Assembly: GCA_965262845.1 (NCBI GenBank)
Contig: CBDHFX010000001.1
Span: 62,001 to 126,000 of the forward strand
Reading direction: 5' to 3'
From: ECT2AJA-044 sp965262845
GTDB taxonomy: Bacteria; Bacteroidota; Bacteroidia; Flavobacteriales; ECT2AJA-044
DNA length: 64,000 nucleotides
Both the position numbers and the translations under genes were made by a program. This document shows, piece by piece, positions 17,472-25,989 of this stretch (positions are counted from its first letter, which is position 1; each line of letters begins with the position of its first letter). The notes below the pieces were generated by a model, which had not been told where the DNA came from, ran no database searches, and saw nothing but the letters and a program-made list of their open reading frames with translations.

Positions 17472-18058
17472 AACCAGCCGAAAACGAAGGCCAGGCTTGC
17501 GCTAAGGCCGCTGAGGTCCCGCGAATTCGCAAGCTCAAGGTCAGAACCACTCACGGCGCGGTATCTGGCCATGAGCTGTATGCGAAAGACCTGCGTAACG
17601 TTCATTTCCACTCCGGCCGAGGGCAGGAAAACAAAGATGGCCGTGTTGGCATAGTTGCGTCCATTCTCAGCATCTTCAACGGAAACTCCTCCCCATCCGA
17701 GACGTACTTCGAACTGTGGGTGGATCAGATCCTCCGGTGCCCATTTGTACCCGGTCCAAAGCCCGCCATAGCCCATTCCCAGGCTGATCACGCGTTCACC
17801 GTTATTGCTGAGGTAGGTGTAATACTTATTCACCCCTATCCCTTCACCGAAACCACCGATCCAGAAAGTTCGGTTGATCAGCATGGCTCCGCCGCCGCCG
17901 AAGCCGGGTGATGAGGAACCGTCGATCAGGTGGATCCCCAGATCAAACCCTCCGAAACCACTGATCTGGGCGTTGCTATTGAGCCAGGTTTTCGCCTCCT
18001 GAGCCGAAAGTCCCAAGGCACCCATGATCGCAACAAGGAGCGGGATCCCTTTTTTCAT
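17468..18058 (-). CDS. Small outer-membrane beta-barrel-like protein
   Basis: A 196-aa exported protein with a signal peptide (KKGIPLLVAIMGALGLSAQ). The mature chain is glycine- and aromatic-rich with alternating hydrophobics (GFGGFDLGIHLIDG, RVISLGMGYGGLWTGYKW, FRIQLMARYRAV) and ends in a terminal aromatic residue (LAFVFGWF), as expected of an outer-membrane barrel. The family is not recognised. The start is set at 18058, because upstream codons lack a signal peptide and would run into murQ. The stop overlaps that of the convergent E1 gene. It is divergent from murQ with 69 bases between starts; AAAATTG precedes its ATG by five bases, a weak relative of the leaderless promoter pattern. Confidence 0.7.
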   Translation of the reverse strand: MKKGIPLLVAIMGALGLSAQEAKTWLNSNAQISGFGGFDLGIHLIDGSSSPGFGGGGAMLINRTFWIGGFGEGIGVNKYYTYLSNNGERVISLGMGYGGLWTGYKWAPEDLIHPQFEVRLGWGGVSVEDAENGRNYANTAIFVFLPSAGVEMNVTQVFRIQLMARYRAVSGSDLELANSRDLSGLSASLAFVFGWF

Positions 18059-18114
18059 GCCTGCAATTTTGAACGAAGGTAGGAGCTTTTTGCAAAAATG
18101 GAAGAGTCGTTTCT

Positions 18115-18122
18115 TAAGTTTG
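18115..18122 (+). promoter_or_regulatory. -7 box (TAAGTTTG) of murQ, leaderless spacing
   Basis: TAAGTTTG fits TAnnTTTG and ends five bases (TTCCC) before the ATG at 18128. A TTG lies 22 bases further upstream, slightly beyond the usual -33 distance. The position argues for 18128 rather than 18098 as the real start. Confidence 0.55.
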
Positions 18123-18127
18123 TTCCC

Positions 18128-18952
18128 ATGAGCAAGGAAACAGAAAAGAGCAGTCGCTACGATGCCCTTGAGCAAATGGGCCTTCGCGATCTGCTGGAGA
18201 ACATCAATCGGGAAGATCAGACTGTGCCCCTGGCGGTGGCCGAGGCGATGAATCAGATTGAGGCGCTGGCCGATGCGATCTTCCATAAAATGGAAACGGG
18301 CGGGCGGCTTTTTTACCTCGGTGCCGGCACTAGTGGCCGGCTAGGTATCGTAGATGCCAGTGAATGCCCCCCCACCTTTGGGATACCGCACGATTGGGTG
18401 GTCGGATTAATAGCCGGTGGCGACGAGGCCATTCGGAAGGCCGTTGAATTTGCCGAGGATGACCGATCCGGAGGATGGCGCGATCTGCAAAAGCACGGGG
18501 TCAACGGGTCCGACATCGTCGTAGGCATTGCTGCTTCGGGAACCACGCCCTACGTAGTCGGCGCTTTGGCATCGTGCCGCAAGGCACATATTACTACCGG
18601 CTGCATCGTGTGTAACCGGAATATGCCCTTGCGGGCAGAAGCGGACCATCCCGTGGAAGTGATCGTGGGGCCGGAATTCGTGACCGGGAGTACGCGGATG
18701 AAGGCAGGAACAGCGCAGAAGCTGGTGCTGAACATGCTAACGACAAGCACGATGATCCGGCTGGGACGCGTGAAGGGAAACAAAATGGTGGATATGCAAT
18801 TAAGCAATGACAAGCTCGTGGAGCGGGGAACCTATATGGTCATGCATGCTACCCGACTGCCGGAGGAGCTAGCGCGGGAACGTTTACTGGCTGCCGGAAG
18901 TGTGCGGGCCGCAATTAAAAAATTCGAAAATGACACAGCCAAAAACAGATAG
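18128..18952 (+). CDS. murQ: N-acetylmuramic acid 6-phosphate etherase
   Basis: MurQ cleaves the lactyl ether of MurNAc-6-phosphate to GlcNAc-6-phosphate and D-lactate, recycling peptidoglycan sugar. The 274-aa protein has the SIS sugar-isomerase fold with the signature GAGTSGRLGIVDASECPPTFG-like stretch at about residues 60-80. It also carries the second family block PEFVTGSTRMKAGTAQKLVL with the catalytic acidic region before it. In-frame codons extend to 18098, but the promoter position and the conserved start (SKETEKSSRYDALEQM) favour 18128. The small DUF6095 membrane gene overlaps its 3' end by 23 bases, a pairing I recall in other Flavobacteriia. No kinase (AnmK) or MurNAc transporter gene is visible nearby. 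Confidence 0.94.
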   Translation: MSKETEKSSRYDALEQMGLRDLLENINREDQTVPLAVAEAMNQIEALADAIFHKMETGGRLFYLGAGTSGRLGIVDASECPPTFGIPHDWVVGLIAGGDEAIRKAVEFAEDDRSGGWRDLQKHGVNGSDIVVGIAASGTTPYVVGALASCRKAHITTGCIVCNRNMPLRAEADHPVEVIVGPEFVTGSTRMKAGTAQKLVLNMLTTSTMIRLGRVKGNKMVDMQLSNDKLVERGTYMVMHATRLPEELARERLLAAGSVRAAIKKFENDTAKNR

Positions 18953-19166
18953 AAGCAAACTGATGAAGGGCATCAAACTGATCGCTCTTGCCTTTCCGTT
19001 CATTTTTAGCGCCCCGATCGTGCTGACCCTGGCCCTGAACCCGGAGCAAGGCACGTGGTGGCTGATGATACTGGCCGTGGTGCTCATCCTCGGCGCTTTT
19101 TACCTGGGTGGGCGCGGCCTGTTGACGATCATTTCGTCATTTTTTGATCAGTCTTCCTCAGAATAA
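18930..19166 (+). CDS. DUF6095 family small membrane protein
   Basis: A 78-aa protein with two transmembrane segments: LIALAFPFIFSAPIVLTLAL (about residues 18-37) and a second from WWLMILAVVLILGAFYLGGRGLL. Length, topology and position right after murQ match the DUF6095 family of Bacteroidota, of unknown function. ATG 18930 lies inside the end of murQ (23-base overlap), implying coupled translation. Its 3' end overlaps the convergent ybeY gene by nine bases. An upstream in-frame start exists at 18900 but would deepen the overlap and add a non-conserved N-terminus. Confidence 0.75.
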   Translation: MTQPKTDRSKLMKGIKLIALAFPFIFSAPIVLTLALNPEQGTWWLMILAVVLILGAFYLGGRGLLTIISSFFDQSSSE

Positions 19167-19577
19167 CAGAGCAAGACAACGATCTTCTTCGGTCCGCATA
19201 GCCTCCTTTTCCTCGTCCGTGCGATCTTCATGCCCCAGGAGGTGCAAAACGCCGTGGATCATCACCCGGGCCAATTCCATATCGAACCTTACCTTAAAGG
19301 TCCTTGCGTTTTCCCGTACGCGATCGGTCGAGATAAAAATATCCCCACTGATCCGGTCTGCCTGAGCGTAATTGAAAGTGATAATGTCCGTATAGGTATC
19401 GTGCCTTAGATATTGCTGATTGATCTTCAACAGCTCTTTATCTGAGCAAAATATGTAGGTGAGTTCACCACAGCGGCAATTGGCATTTTCGATCACCTGG
19501 GTGATCCATCTGGCCCTGCGTTCCTCCTCTGCTGAACTCAGGCGGAAGTTATTTTGACTTTGATAATATACGGCCAT
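19158..19577 (-). CDS. ybeY: Endoribonuclease YbeY (rRNA maturation factor)
   Basis: YbeY is a metal-dependent RNase that helps form the 16S rRNA 3' end and in ribosome quality control. The 139-aa protein carries the UPF0054 core: LRHDTYTDIITFNYAQ, the strand ISGDIFISTDRV, and the zinc motif HGVLHLLGHEDR. The usual third His of H-x3-H-x5-H is an Asp here, as I recall for other Bacteroidota. The N-terminus (AVYYQSQNNFRLSSAEE) is family-typical. The ATG follows a T-rich tract and a GGGTCATAACCC element. It converges on DUF6095. Confidence 0.9.
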   Translation of the reverse strand: MAVYYQSQNNFRLSSAEEERRARWITQVIENANCRCGELTYIFCSDKELLKINQQYLRHDTYTDIITFNYAQADRISGDIFISTDRVRENARTFKVRFDMELARVMIHGVLHLLGHEDRTDEEKEAMRTEEDRCLALLF

Positions 19578-19578
19578 T

Positions 19579-19597
19579 AAAAAAAGGGTTATGACCC
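19579..19597 (-). terminator. GGGTCATAACCC hairpin plus T-run between lipoprotein gene and ybeY
   Basis: On the minus strand GGGT-CATA-ACCC is followed by seven Ts, right after the lipoprotein gene (stop 19641) and just before the ybeY ATG (19577). It could end transcription of the upstream gene. Alternatively the near-palindrome, also seen before the YbbR-like gene, is an operator. Confidence 0.4.
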
Positions 19598-19640
19598 AAA
19601 AAAATTGCCCGGTACAGGGAGCGGTTGCCTGAAAGCGGCA

Positions 19641-20282
19641 CTAATAAACGATCTTATGGTAAGTGGTATCAAAAGGCGAGGTGTAGAGCGTATCGTAGTG
19701 CGTTGTTTCAACTCCGTCACTGTTGGTGAAATACCGAATGATCGTTTCCCCGTTCCAATAAAAACAGCGGTATACCGTATCGCTGAGCGGAATCGCAGAA
19801 TGGAGGAACCCCAACCCCCTCGGATAACCCCCCGGACCATATGGCAGCTCTCTTCCTTCGATATAGATCTCGTTACCAAGGCTGTCACTGATCAGGTGGA
19901 AGGCGACGCAGGTGCGGGGCATCAGCGAAATAACCCGCCAGACATCAGTCCCCTGAAGTACCCCATCAGATACCCCCGCACCATGTCCAGGAACGCTTGT
20001 TTCCACTGCCACCCGGAAGTAGACCGGGAGATTATACTCCCCCCCATCATCCCATCCCCTGATCACAAATGAGAACCTATAGGGTGGGCCAATGTATTTT
20101 CGTTCCATACGAGGATCAAAAGGATCTGAGTATAGGGACACTTCAACTTCCCCGTTCCACAGGAGGGAATCTTCCCGAAAGGTCACCACCTCACCTCTTA
20201 TGCGGGTCTCCCTGTTCTTTTTACAGCCCGCTGAGGCGAGGAACAGGGCCGCCAGGCAGGTAAGGACAATAACCGGCCGCAT
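19641..20282 (-). CDS. Hypothetical lipoprotein
   Basis: A 213-aa lipoprotein: the signal VLTCLAALFLASAGCKKNRE has a lipobox Cys at about residue 19. The mature part begins with a possible carboxypeptidase-regulatory-like strand set (RIRGEVVTFREDSLLWNGEV), followed by an envelope-type beta-rich region with many Tyr and Gly and no recognised catalytic motif. It probably sits on the inner face of the outer membrane. The start at 20282 puts the lipobox at the normal distance; longer in-frame starts to 20393 overlap the upstream gene. It is the third gene of a run of minus-strand envelope proteins (21060-22292, 20323-20985, this one). No family assigned. Confidence 0.7.
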   Translation of the reverse strand: MRPVIVLTCLAALFLASAGCKKNRETRIRGEVVTFREDSLLWNGEVEVSLYSDPFDPRMERKYIGPPYRFSFVIRGWDDGGEYNLPVYFRVAVETSVPGHGAGVSDGVLQGTDVWRVISLMPRTCVAFHLISDSLGNEIYIEGRELPYGPGGYPRGLGFLHSAIPLSDTVYRCFYWNGETIIRYFTNSDGVETTHYDTLYTSPFDTTYHKIVY

Positions 20283-20322
20283 TATTTTCACTGGTTCCAG
20301 CATCCTTATCTTTTGTTTCCGG

Positions 20323-20985
20323 TCAGCGATCCTCATTATCCTTATTCCGGGATTCATCTCCAAACCTCCAGCCAATGTTAAAAACGTACCCAAAATTATT
20401 TAAAGGTAAGGCAGTAGGGCCATAATAGTCAGGATTGCTGTTAATGAGGGACTGCTGGCTACTCATGAAGTGATGGCCATAGCCTGCTGCCACTTCAAAA
20501 ATGAAACCGGAATTGGCTACAAACTTAAACCCCGCGGTGATACCGACTCCCACGTTATGGGTCGTCTGTTTGAATTCAAGGGTATCCATTGAGGAAACTC
20601 GTGAGAGGATTGACCCCCTGGTATTCCTATAGGTGAGAAAAGCACCTGCAAAAAAACCTCTGGCATTATGATCACCCGGCCGAAAATAGCAGCGAAATTC
20701 AGGCATCATTCGAAATCCGGAATAGTCAATATCAGGATAATCGGAACTTTCAAAGGATCGGATATACGTTCCCGAGATCAAAACACCCATATGTTCGTTG
20801 ATCACATACTCATAATTCCCCCCGACATGTCCTTCGCTAATTTCATGATTATTCCTTTCAATCAGATGGAACGCTCCTCCAAATGAGCTACTGACCTTAA
20901 CATCGTGCTGGGCATTTGCCCTCGGCATACCCGCAAAATATGCAAGCAAAACCGTTGCAAAAAACTTCATCCATTTGTTCATCAT
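20323..20985 (-). CDS. Outer-membrane beta-barrel protein (DUF3575-like)
   Basis: A 220-aa exported protein with a signal peptide (KFFATVLLAYFAGMPRANAQ). The body alternates strands typical of small outer-membrane barrels: YEYVINEHMGVLISGTYI, FRMMPEFRCYFRPGD, GFFAGAFLTYRNT, GVGITAGFKFVANSGFIFEV and the terminal GYVFNIGWRFGDE. It resembles the DUF3575/OmpW-like small barrels found across Bacteroidota; the exact family is uncertain. Start MM at 20985 is chosen as the signal peptide begins there; codons up to 21030 look non-coding. The downstream lipoprotein begins 40 bases later and may share its transcript. Function unknown; structural or small-molecule porin roles are possible. Confidence 0.68.
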   Translation of the reverse strand: MMNKWMKFFATVLLAYFAGMPRANAQHDVKVSSSFGGAFHLIERNNHEISEGHVGGNYEYVINEHMGVLISGTYIRSFESSDYPDIDYSGFRMMPEFRCYFRPGDHNARGFFAGAFLTYRNTRGSILSRVSSMDTLEFKQTTHNVGVGITAGFKFVANSGFIFEVAAGYGHHFMSSQQSLINSNPDYYGPTALPLNNFGYVFNIGWRFGDESRNKDNEDR

Positions 20986-21059
20986 GTTCCTGCTATCTTC
21001 ATACCTGGTTGATCTTCCCTGTTTGCACATTTACTGAAAGTCCCATCATAAGCTTTCCG

Positions 21060-22292
21060 CTATTCCTTCCACTCTACCGGTATTTCCGCACAGATAATGG
21101 CATAGCCATCGGTCAGGTACATCCGGTTGTTTGCCTCATCTATCAGCGGAGTAGTGTAGGAACTACCACCCCCATAGTAAGGTAACCACCACCCCTTGTT
21201 GTGCAGTATTTTACCTGTGTTTAAGTCCATAAGCCGTAAATCACCCGTAGCTATTATGCATTTATGCCCCCAAGGTTCAATGCGATCCGGAATTCCATCA
21301 ATATTTTCCCGGTAGATCAGCTCGCCAGTATGTTTGTTTACCGCCGTGGCATGCCAATCGCTATCTACCCAGACCACCTTCTCTCCATACAAAATGTAAT
21401 TGGATGAAGGTGTACCATTTGAGCGCCAGACCTCCTGACCGGTAATCAGATCATAACAGTAAAGGGTTCTGATATCCATCACATAGACCCGATTGTTCTC
21501 CAGATCAACCTTGGGATAACCCGACATGCTTAGCAGACCGGCAAATCTTTCATCTTCCCCTACTCCCAGCACCTCCCATACCAAGCTGTCCTGGGAATAG
21601 TTATAACATTTTAGGTCAAACCAGTTATCCGGATATCTATAGCGATTTATTCCGATGATCAGGATCAGATCACCTGAAGCATCAATGTAGGCCGAATGTG
21701 CTCGTACTTCCACACCTTCCTGATCATCCGTTGCATATTCCCGGAACGCCAGGTCACATTGACTTCTTATCTTCGCGTCGCATACCAGCACATCCACACT
21801 GTGTGCATCAAGACAACTGGAGCTGTTGGAAGTTATGTAATATTCATCTATCAAAAAGCTGGTCACCTCTCCATACTCCGTATCAAAACGCCAGGTCTCC
21901 TGGCCATTGTTCAGGTCTATGGCATGGTGTGACCTCATTGCGTTGATGAACACATAACGGGAATTGGAAAAGGAACTCGTCTCATCATCACCAATATTTC
22001 TTGGTATTGACCCTGACTCCCATTCCACCTCTCCGCTGTAGATGTTTCGGGATTGCAAAGCGGATAGCCGGTCAGCTATCCTGTAACTATGAATAATGCT
22101 GTTGCCCACTTTTATGATCGGGATCGTTTCAAATAGATCAGTGGTCAAGGTATCGATCCACAAGATGTTCAGGGTATCCCGATCGCAGTCGTAGAACTCA
22201 TCGTTACAGGGCTCAGGAGCAGGGTTTGGCGGATCTTTTTTACAACCTGTCAATACAAGCAAACCTATTGCTACATTCAGAAAGAGTCTCAT
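21060..22292 (-). CDS. PQQ-like beta-propeller lipoprotein
   Basis: A 410-aa lipoprotein (LNVAIGLLVLTGCKKDPP, lipobox Cys at about residue 17) carrying repeated PQQ-like propeller blades: SRNIYSGEVEWESG, AIDLNNGQETWRFDTE, CYDLITGQEVWRSNG, AVNKHTGELIYRENI and LMDLNTGKILHNKGW. In BamB and related proteins this fold scaffolds protein contacts. Here the role is unknown, and no quinone-binding or enzymatic residues stand out. The start 22292 is set by the lipobox; the frame extends to 22355. A complete TTG-18-TATATTTG promoter lies upstream at 22335-22363, the best-formed in the window. The gene may head a unit with the two envelope genes after it. Confidence 0.75.
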   Translation of the reverse strand: MRLFLNVAIGLLVLTGCKKDPPNPAPEPCNDEFYDCDRDTLNILWIDTLTTDLFETIPIIKVGNSIIHSYRIADRLSALQSRNIYSGEVEWESGSIPRNIGDDETSSFSNSRYVFINAMRSHHAIDLNNGQETWRFDTEYGEVTSFLIDEYYITSNSSSCLDAHSVDVLVCDAKIRSQCDLAFREYATDDQEGVEVRAHSAYIDASGDLILIIGINRYRYPDNWFDLKCYNYSQDSLVWEVLGVGEDERFAGLLSMSGYPKVDLENNRVYVMDIRTLYCYDLITGQEVWRSNGTPSSNYILYGEKVVWVDSDWHATAVNKHTGELIYRENIDGIPDRIEPWGHKCIIATGDLRLMDLNTGKILHNKGWWLPYYGGGSSYTTPLIDEANNRMYLTDGYAIICAEIPVEWKE

Positions 22293-22334
22293 TATTTGTT
22301 TGTTAGCCGGAACTCCTTGTCCCACTTTAGTCCT

Positions 22335-22363
22335 CAAATATACAAAATAATGCACAAATCCAA
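22335..22363 (-). promoter_or_regulatory. Full -33/-7 promoter of the propeller lipoprotein gene
   Basis: On the minus strand TTG (22361-22363) and TATATTTG (22335-22342) are separated by 18 bases, close to the Bacteroidota housekeeping consensus. The -7 box ends 42 bases before the ATG at 22292, so the leader is about 35 bases. Confidence 0.65.
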
Positions 22364-22494
22364 TTTTTTTTCATGTATGGCCCGATCAATAAGATAAGTT
22401 ATTGATATTCAGAATAAAAGATGTTCAAAAAGATTTTGCCTATCGATAAAAATGGTTGTGGAGGCCTCCCTTTATGGACGTGCGTACGGATAAC

Positions 22495-25400
22495 TTAATT
22501 TATCCCGTTAAAGTACTCGTTAACCAAATTGCGGTAAAAAGGAGCTAATTGCGGCGGCACCGTTTTTAACATTTCCGCCTGTTCCTTCTTCAGTTTTTGA
22601 TACTCCAAAAAGGCATTGGGGTTCCGTTCCGGAGGCTGAATAGCCTCTTTCGATTCCCGTTCATCGTCGTATTCCCGTTCTCTCTCTGCCTTTTCGGCTT
22701 CCAGGAGCCGGGTCAGGATCTCCTCCTGCCGGCGGATGGTCTCTTCAGTGATCTTCCGGTTGAGCAAATCCCGCTCTGTTTCCTCCATTTTCCTCATCGC
22801 ATCCTGAAGCCCTCCGGGACTCCCGCCATTCTTCCCTTCATCACTCATTTGGTCGGCCATCTCCCGCAGCTGTTGGCGAAGCGCTTCCTGCTGAGCCGCC
22901 ATTCGGGCCAATTCCCTGCTCATCTTTTTACCCTGACCCCTTCCCTTCTGCCCATCCGGCATCTGTCCCTTCTCCATTTGACCTTTCATCTGCCTCATCT
23001 GCTCTGCGAGCTGTTGCTGCTGTTTCATCATTTCCGACATATCCGGCGAACCGCTATTCGGTCTTTCACAGCTTTGTGACCCCTTCATCATCAGGGCCAT
23101 CGAACGCTGCATCTGATCAAGCACCTCGCTCAACAGCAAAGCCAGGTTGTTCGTGGCCGTCATAACAAACTGCTGCCGCGACGAAGCCTCCTTCGTTTTC
23201 CGCTCTGCCAGATCACCTAATGCAAGGTTCATGTTCCGGTTTACCCCGGCCATCTCCCTGTTGATCGTGCTTTCGATCTGGATCACGCGTTTACTCAATG
23301 CAAAAAGCGAATCCCCGATCATGTTCAGGTCATCCCTCAAACGGTTCTGCTCCCGCAGTACCTTCACAAATTTCGGATCGTTCCGGTTCAGTCCTGCCGT
23401 CTGCTTCAACAAGTCCTCCTGCTCGAAACTCAACCGTATCAAATTGTCCAGCAATTGTCGCAAAGCCTCCATGTCCTCCATCTGCTGCTGCTGTCCCATG
23501 CTCTGCTGCAAACCGTTCAGCGAGTCATTAAGCTCATCCATTTTCTCCTGCGACTTCTTCTGCCGCTCCGAGGCATTTTCCCTTTTACCCTTATCCAGTT
23601 CCCGGGCCGATTGCTCCATCTGCTCCTCAATATCCTCCTCCAGCTCCTCCGTATCCGGCATGTTGTTCCCAAACTCCAGCTTATCGTTCAGCTCCTCCAG
23701 GTCGTCCAGATCTTCCCGCAATTGTTCAAATTCCCCGTTCAGCTTCTCCTGCCCCTTCTTCAGCTGTTCATCTGTTGTCTCGCTATTCTCCGTCTTCTCC
23801 CGCAGCTCTTCCTGTCCGGACTTCAGCTCCTCCAGCTTATCAATGCTCTCCTGCAACTTCTGCTCAAATTCCAGCTGCCTGAACAGTTCCAGATTTCGGT
23901 CTAATTCCTTTTCCAGTTCCTCGTTGCTCAACCGCAATTCCCCGATCTGCTTCTGCAGGTCATCCCTGTTCAACTCCTCCATTAATTTCTCTATATCCTC
24001 CATCAGCTTCTTCATCTCGTCCGACATGATCTCGTTGAACATCCTGTCCAGTTGCTCCCGCTTTTGCTGAATGCGTTCCTTTTGTTCGCGGTAGTTCATC
24101 TGCTCACGGTTGTTTCGCTCGTTTTCGCGATCCACCTCCTCCATGTTCTGCTCCAGCTGTTTCTGCTTGTCCAGCAGGATCTGCAAACGCTGCCTGTCGC
24201 TAAAATCCAGCTTTTTCTTTTCCAGCATTCGCTCCTGCAGCTCATTCAGGTCCTTTTGAATATCCCTGGCCAGATCAATGCTCTCCTCCAGCCTGCTCTT
24301 CACCTTGCGCTTCGACTGCTCGTCCTGTGCCCGCAATTCCTCCGGCGTCGGTGCCTGATACCGCTGCGCCTGCGACCGAACCGACTTCGGCCCATTTACT
24401 GCGTCATTGTCTGTCAGCTGAAAAAAATACTCAACCTGGTCTCCAGGATCCAGGCCTAACGGCCCGATGTCAAAGCTGTGAAAAAAGGTGTGCACATGGG
24501 CAGAGCCTGGAACCGGCAGCATTTCAATACGGGCAGGAGTCGCCCCTGACTCCCTGATGACCTGGTATTGAAAAGTGAGTCGGGTAAATCCGTAATCGTC
24601 CTTTCCAACCCCACGGAAATACAGGAGGCGGTTATCCGTGCTGTCTGCCTGCTCCTCCACGTTCAGGGTCGGATAGGCATCCGGGGTCACCTTGATAAAG
24701 TAACTCACCGTATCCGCGCCTTCCACAAATTCATTAGCCGTCGTTAGCCCATAGCGCAGATCCTGCAGCAAATGGCGCCTGTAGCTGTATCTATCCTTCG
24801 CCAGGCGGTCGGCAGCCAGCGCCGTATCTGAAAAGAATAAGTGGATCGCTTCCGTATTTCGGGTTGTGAAATTCCAGCGCGCTTCTGTCCCGGCCGGAAC
24901 CACAAGATCGCCCGAATTCTGCAGGGTTTCCGGCTTGCGGCCGGTGTACGACGGATATGCCAGCGATACTTCAAAACCGAGTAAGGTCGGATCGGGCAGG
25001 GCCTTCAGCGTATACGACCTCGTTGCAAATCCCGCCGCTTCGAGGCGGAAACCAATATGCTTCTGCACATTCCGAAAAGTATAGCGATAGGCGTTACGGC
25101 CTGCGGCCTGAAGGCGAAAGCGGCTGCCATCGCGTTCCAAATACACCTTTTCGGGTAGCTCCTCCCCCGTCACCCGGACCTCCAGCACGAAATCCCGATT
25201 CCGCAAAACGCTTAGGTCATCGTTCGCGATATGGATCCGGAAAGGAGCTTCCGGAATGAACTCCCGGTTGTAGTTGATCACCTGCTGCGATCCCCGGGTC
25301 AGTACTTCGCTTTGGCCAGTCAGCAAAAGCACCAGGATCACGGCAGCCGGGGCAATGAGATAGCGCAGGTATTTCCGGTTCTGACGAAGATCAACGGCTT

Positions 25401-25827
25401 TCGGAAAGGGAATCGGTTCCAGCTGGGCACTTTTTTGCGCAATGGAGGCCAGGATCAATTCGCTTCCCCGATTCGCTTCCCTGTGTAACTGCAACACGTT
25501 CAGCAACTTATCATCAACCTCGGGAAAATGCCTTCCAACGATGCGCGCGGCCTGATCGTGATCAATGCGGTTGCCGATCCGGAAAAGCTGCAACAGGGGA
25601 TAAATGATGAAACGGCCCAGGATCAGGGTGCAAGCCCCCACGAATGCCCAGAATAAAACGGCCCGTATGGCCGTATCCCATTGGCCAAAATAGGCGAGGA
25701 GCACTACGGCCAAAAACGCAGAGCCAATCAGCGCACCGCTATAAATGGCTCCCTTGAGTAAAAGGTTGTGATAATACCTGCGAATAAACGCATCCAGGTT
25801 CCTTATGATCAGATCGTACGTATCCAT
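22495..25827 (-). CDS. DUF4175 family membrane and coiled-coil protein
   Basis: An 1110-aa protein. The N-terminus has two transmembrane segments (about residues 25-45 and 52-75) and a third at about 155-175 (YLIAPAAVILVLLLTG). A beta-rich extracytoplasmic part (about 180-480, with FRIHIANDDLSVLRNRD and DPGDQVEYFFQLTDND) follows. The rest is a very long Glu/Gln/Lys/Met-rich coiled coil (about 490-1060, for example QQQQLAEQMRQMKGQMEKGQ). This layout is the DUF4175 family of Bacteroidota and some Proteobacteria, of unknown function. The shape suggests a mechanical or scaffolding role at the envelope. It has no obvious operon partner; the helicase gene is divergent. Long opposite-strand ORFs inside it are composition artefacts. 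Confidence 0.88.
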   Translation of the reverse strand: MDTYDLIIRNLDAFIRRYYHNLLLKGAIYSGALIGSAFLAVVLLAYFGQWDTAIRAVLFWAFVGACTLILGRFIIYPLLQLFRIGNRIDHDQAARIVGRHFPEVDDKLLNVLQLHREANRGSELILASIAQKSAQLEPIPFPKAVDLRQNRKYLRYLIAPAAVILVLLLTGQSEVLTRGSQQVINYNREFIPEAPFRIHIANDDLSVLRNRDFVLEVRVTGEELPEKVYLERDGSRFRLQAAGRNAYRYTFRNVQKHIGFRLEAAGFATRSYTLKALPDPTLLGFEVSLAYPSYTGRKPETLQNSGDLVVPAGTEARWNFTTRNTEAIHLFFSDTALAADRLAKDRYSYRRHLLQDLRYGLTTANEFVEGADTVSYFIKVTPDAYPTLNVEEQADSTDNRLLYFRGVGKDDYGFTRLTFQYQVIRESGATPARIEMLPVPGSAHVHTFFHSFDIGPLGLDPGDQVEYFFQLTDNDAVNGPKSVRSQAQRYQAPTPEELRAQDEQSKRKVKSRLEESIDLARDIQKDLNELQERMLEKKKLDFSDRQRLQILLDKQKQLEQNMEEVDRENERNNREQMNYREQKERIQQKREQLDRMFNEIMSDEMKKLMEDIEKLMEELNRDDLQKQIGELRLSNEELEKELDRNLELFRQLEFEQKLQESIDKLEELKSGQEELREKTENSETTDEQLKKGQEKLNGEFEQLREDLDDLEELNDKLEFGNNMPDTEELEEDIEEQMEQSARELDKGKRENASERQKKSQEKMDELNDSLNGLQQSMGQQQQMEDMEALRQLLDNLIRLSFEQEDLLKQTAGLNRNDPKFVKVLREQNRLRDDLNMIGDSLFALSKRVIQIESTINREMAGVNRNMNLALGDLAERKTKEASSRQQFVMTATNNLALLLSEVLDQMQRSMALMMKGSQSCERPNSGSPDMSEMMKQQQQLAEQMRQMKGQMEKGQMPDGQKGRGQGKKMSRELARMAAQQEALRQQLREMADQMSDEGKNGGSPGGLQDAMRKMEETERDLLNRKITEETIRRQEEILTRLLEAEKAEREREYDDERESKEAIQPPERNPNAFLEYQKLKKEQAEMLKTVPPQLAPFYRNLVNEYFNGIN

Positions 25828-25960
25828 ATCTTCTTAATAACTCCAAATCGCCCGCTTTGGTGCATCAACCTCCTCTGCAAGGCTCCCCTGAGGGGAAGGA
25901 CTAAAGGTAAGCATTTTTGCTCATTGGCCGGCAACCGGCTCAGATGGCCCTGAAGCGTTC

Positions 25961-25968
25961 TATCTTTG
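25961..25968 (+). promoter_or_regulatory. -7 box (TATCTTTG) of the helicase gene
   Basis: TATCTTTG matches the consensus and ends 21 bases before the ATG at 25990. This is the common leader spacing in this window and supports 25990 over the upstream TTG at 25966, which overlaps the box. Confidence 0.55.
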
Positions 25969-25989
25969 GCCTGTCAAAAAAAGGAAACT

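Noticed and set aside
22460..22469. Palindrome GGAGGCCTCC after the DUF4175 gene
   Set aside because: It leaves no loop for an RNA hairpin and no repeat of it was noticed elsewhere.
23147..24070. 307-aa Ser/Cys-rich ORF on the plus strand, with several neighbours
   Set aside because: It is antisense to the coiled-coil part of the DUF4175 gene; its composition is the complement of Glu/Gln/Leu codons, with no domain or promoter.
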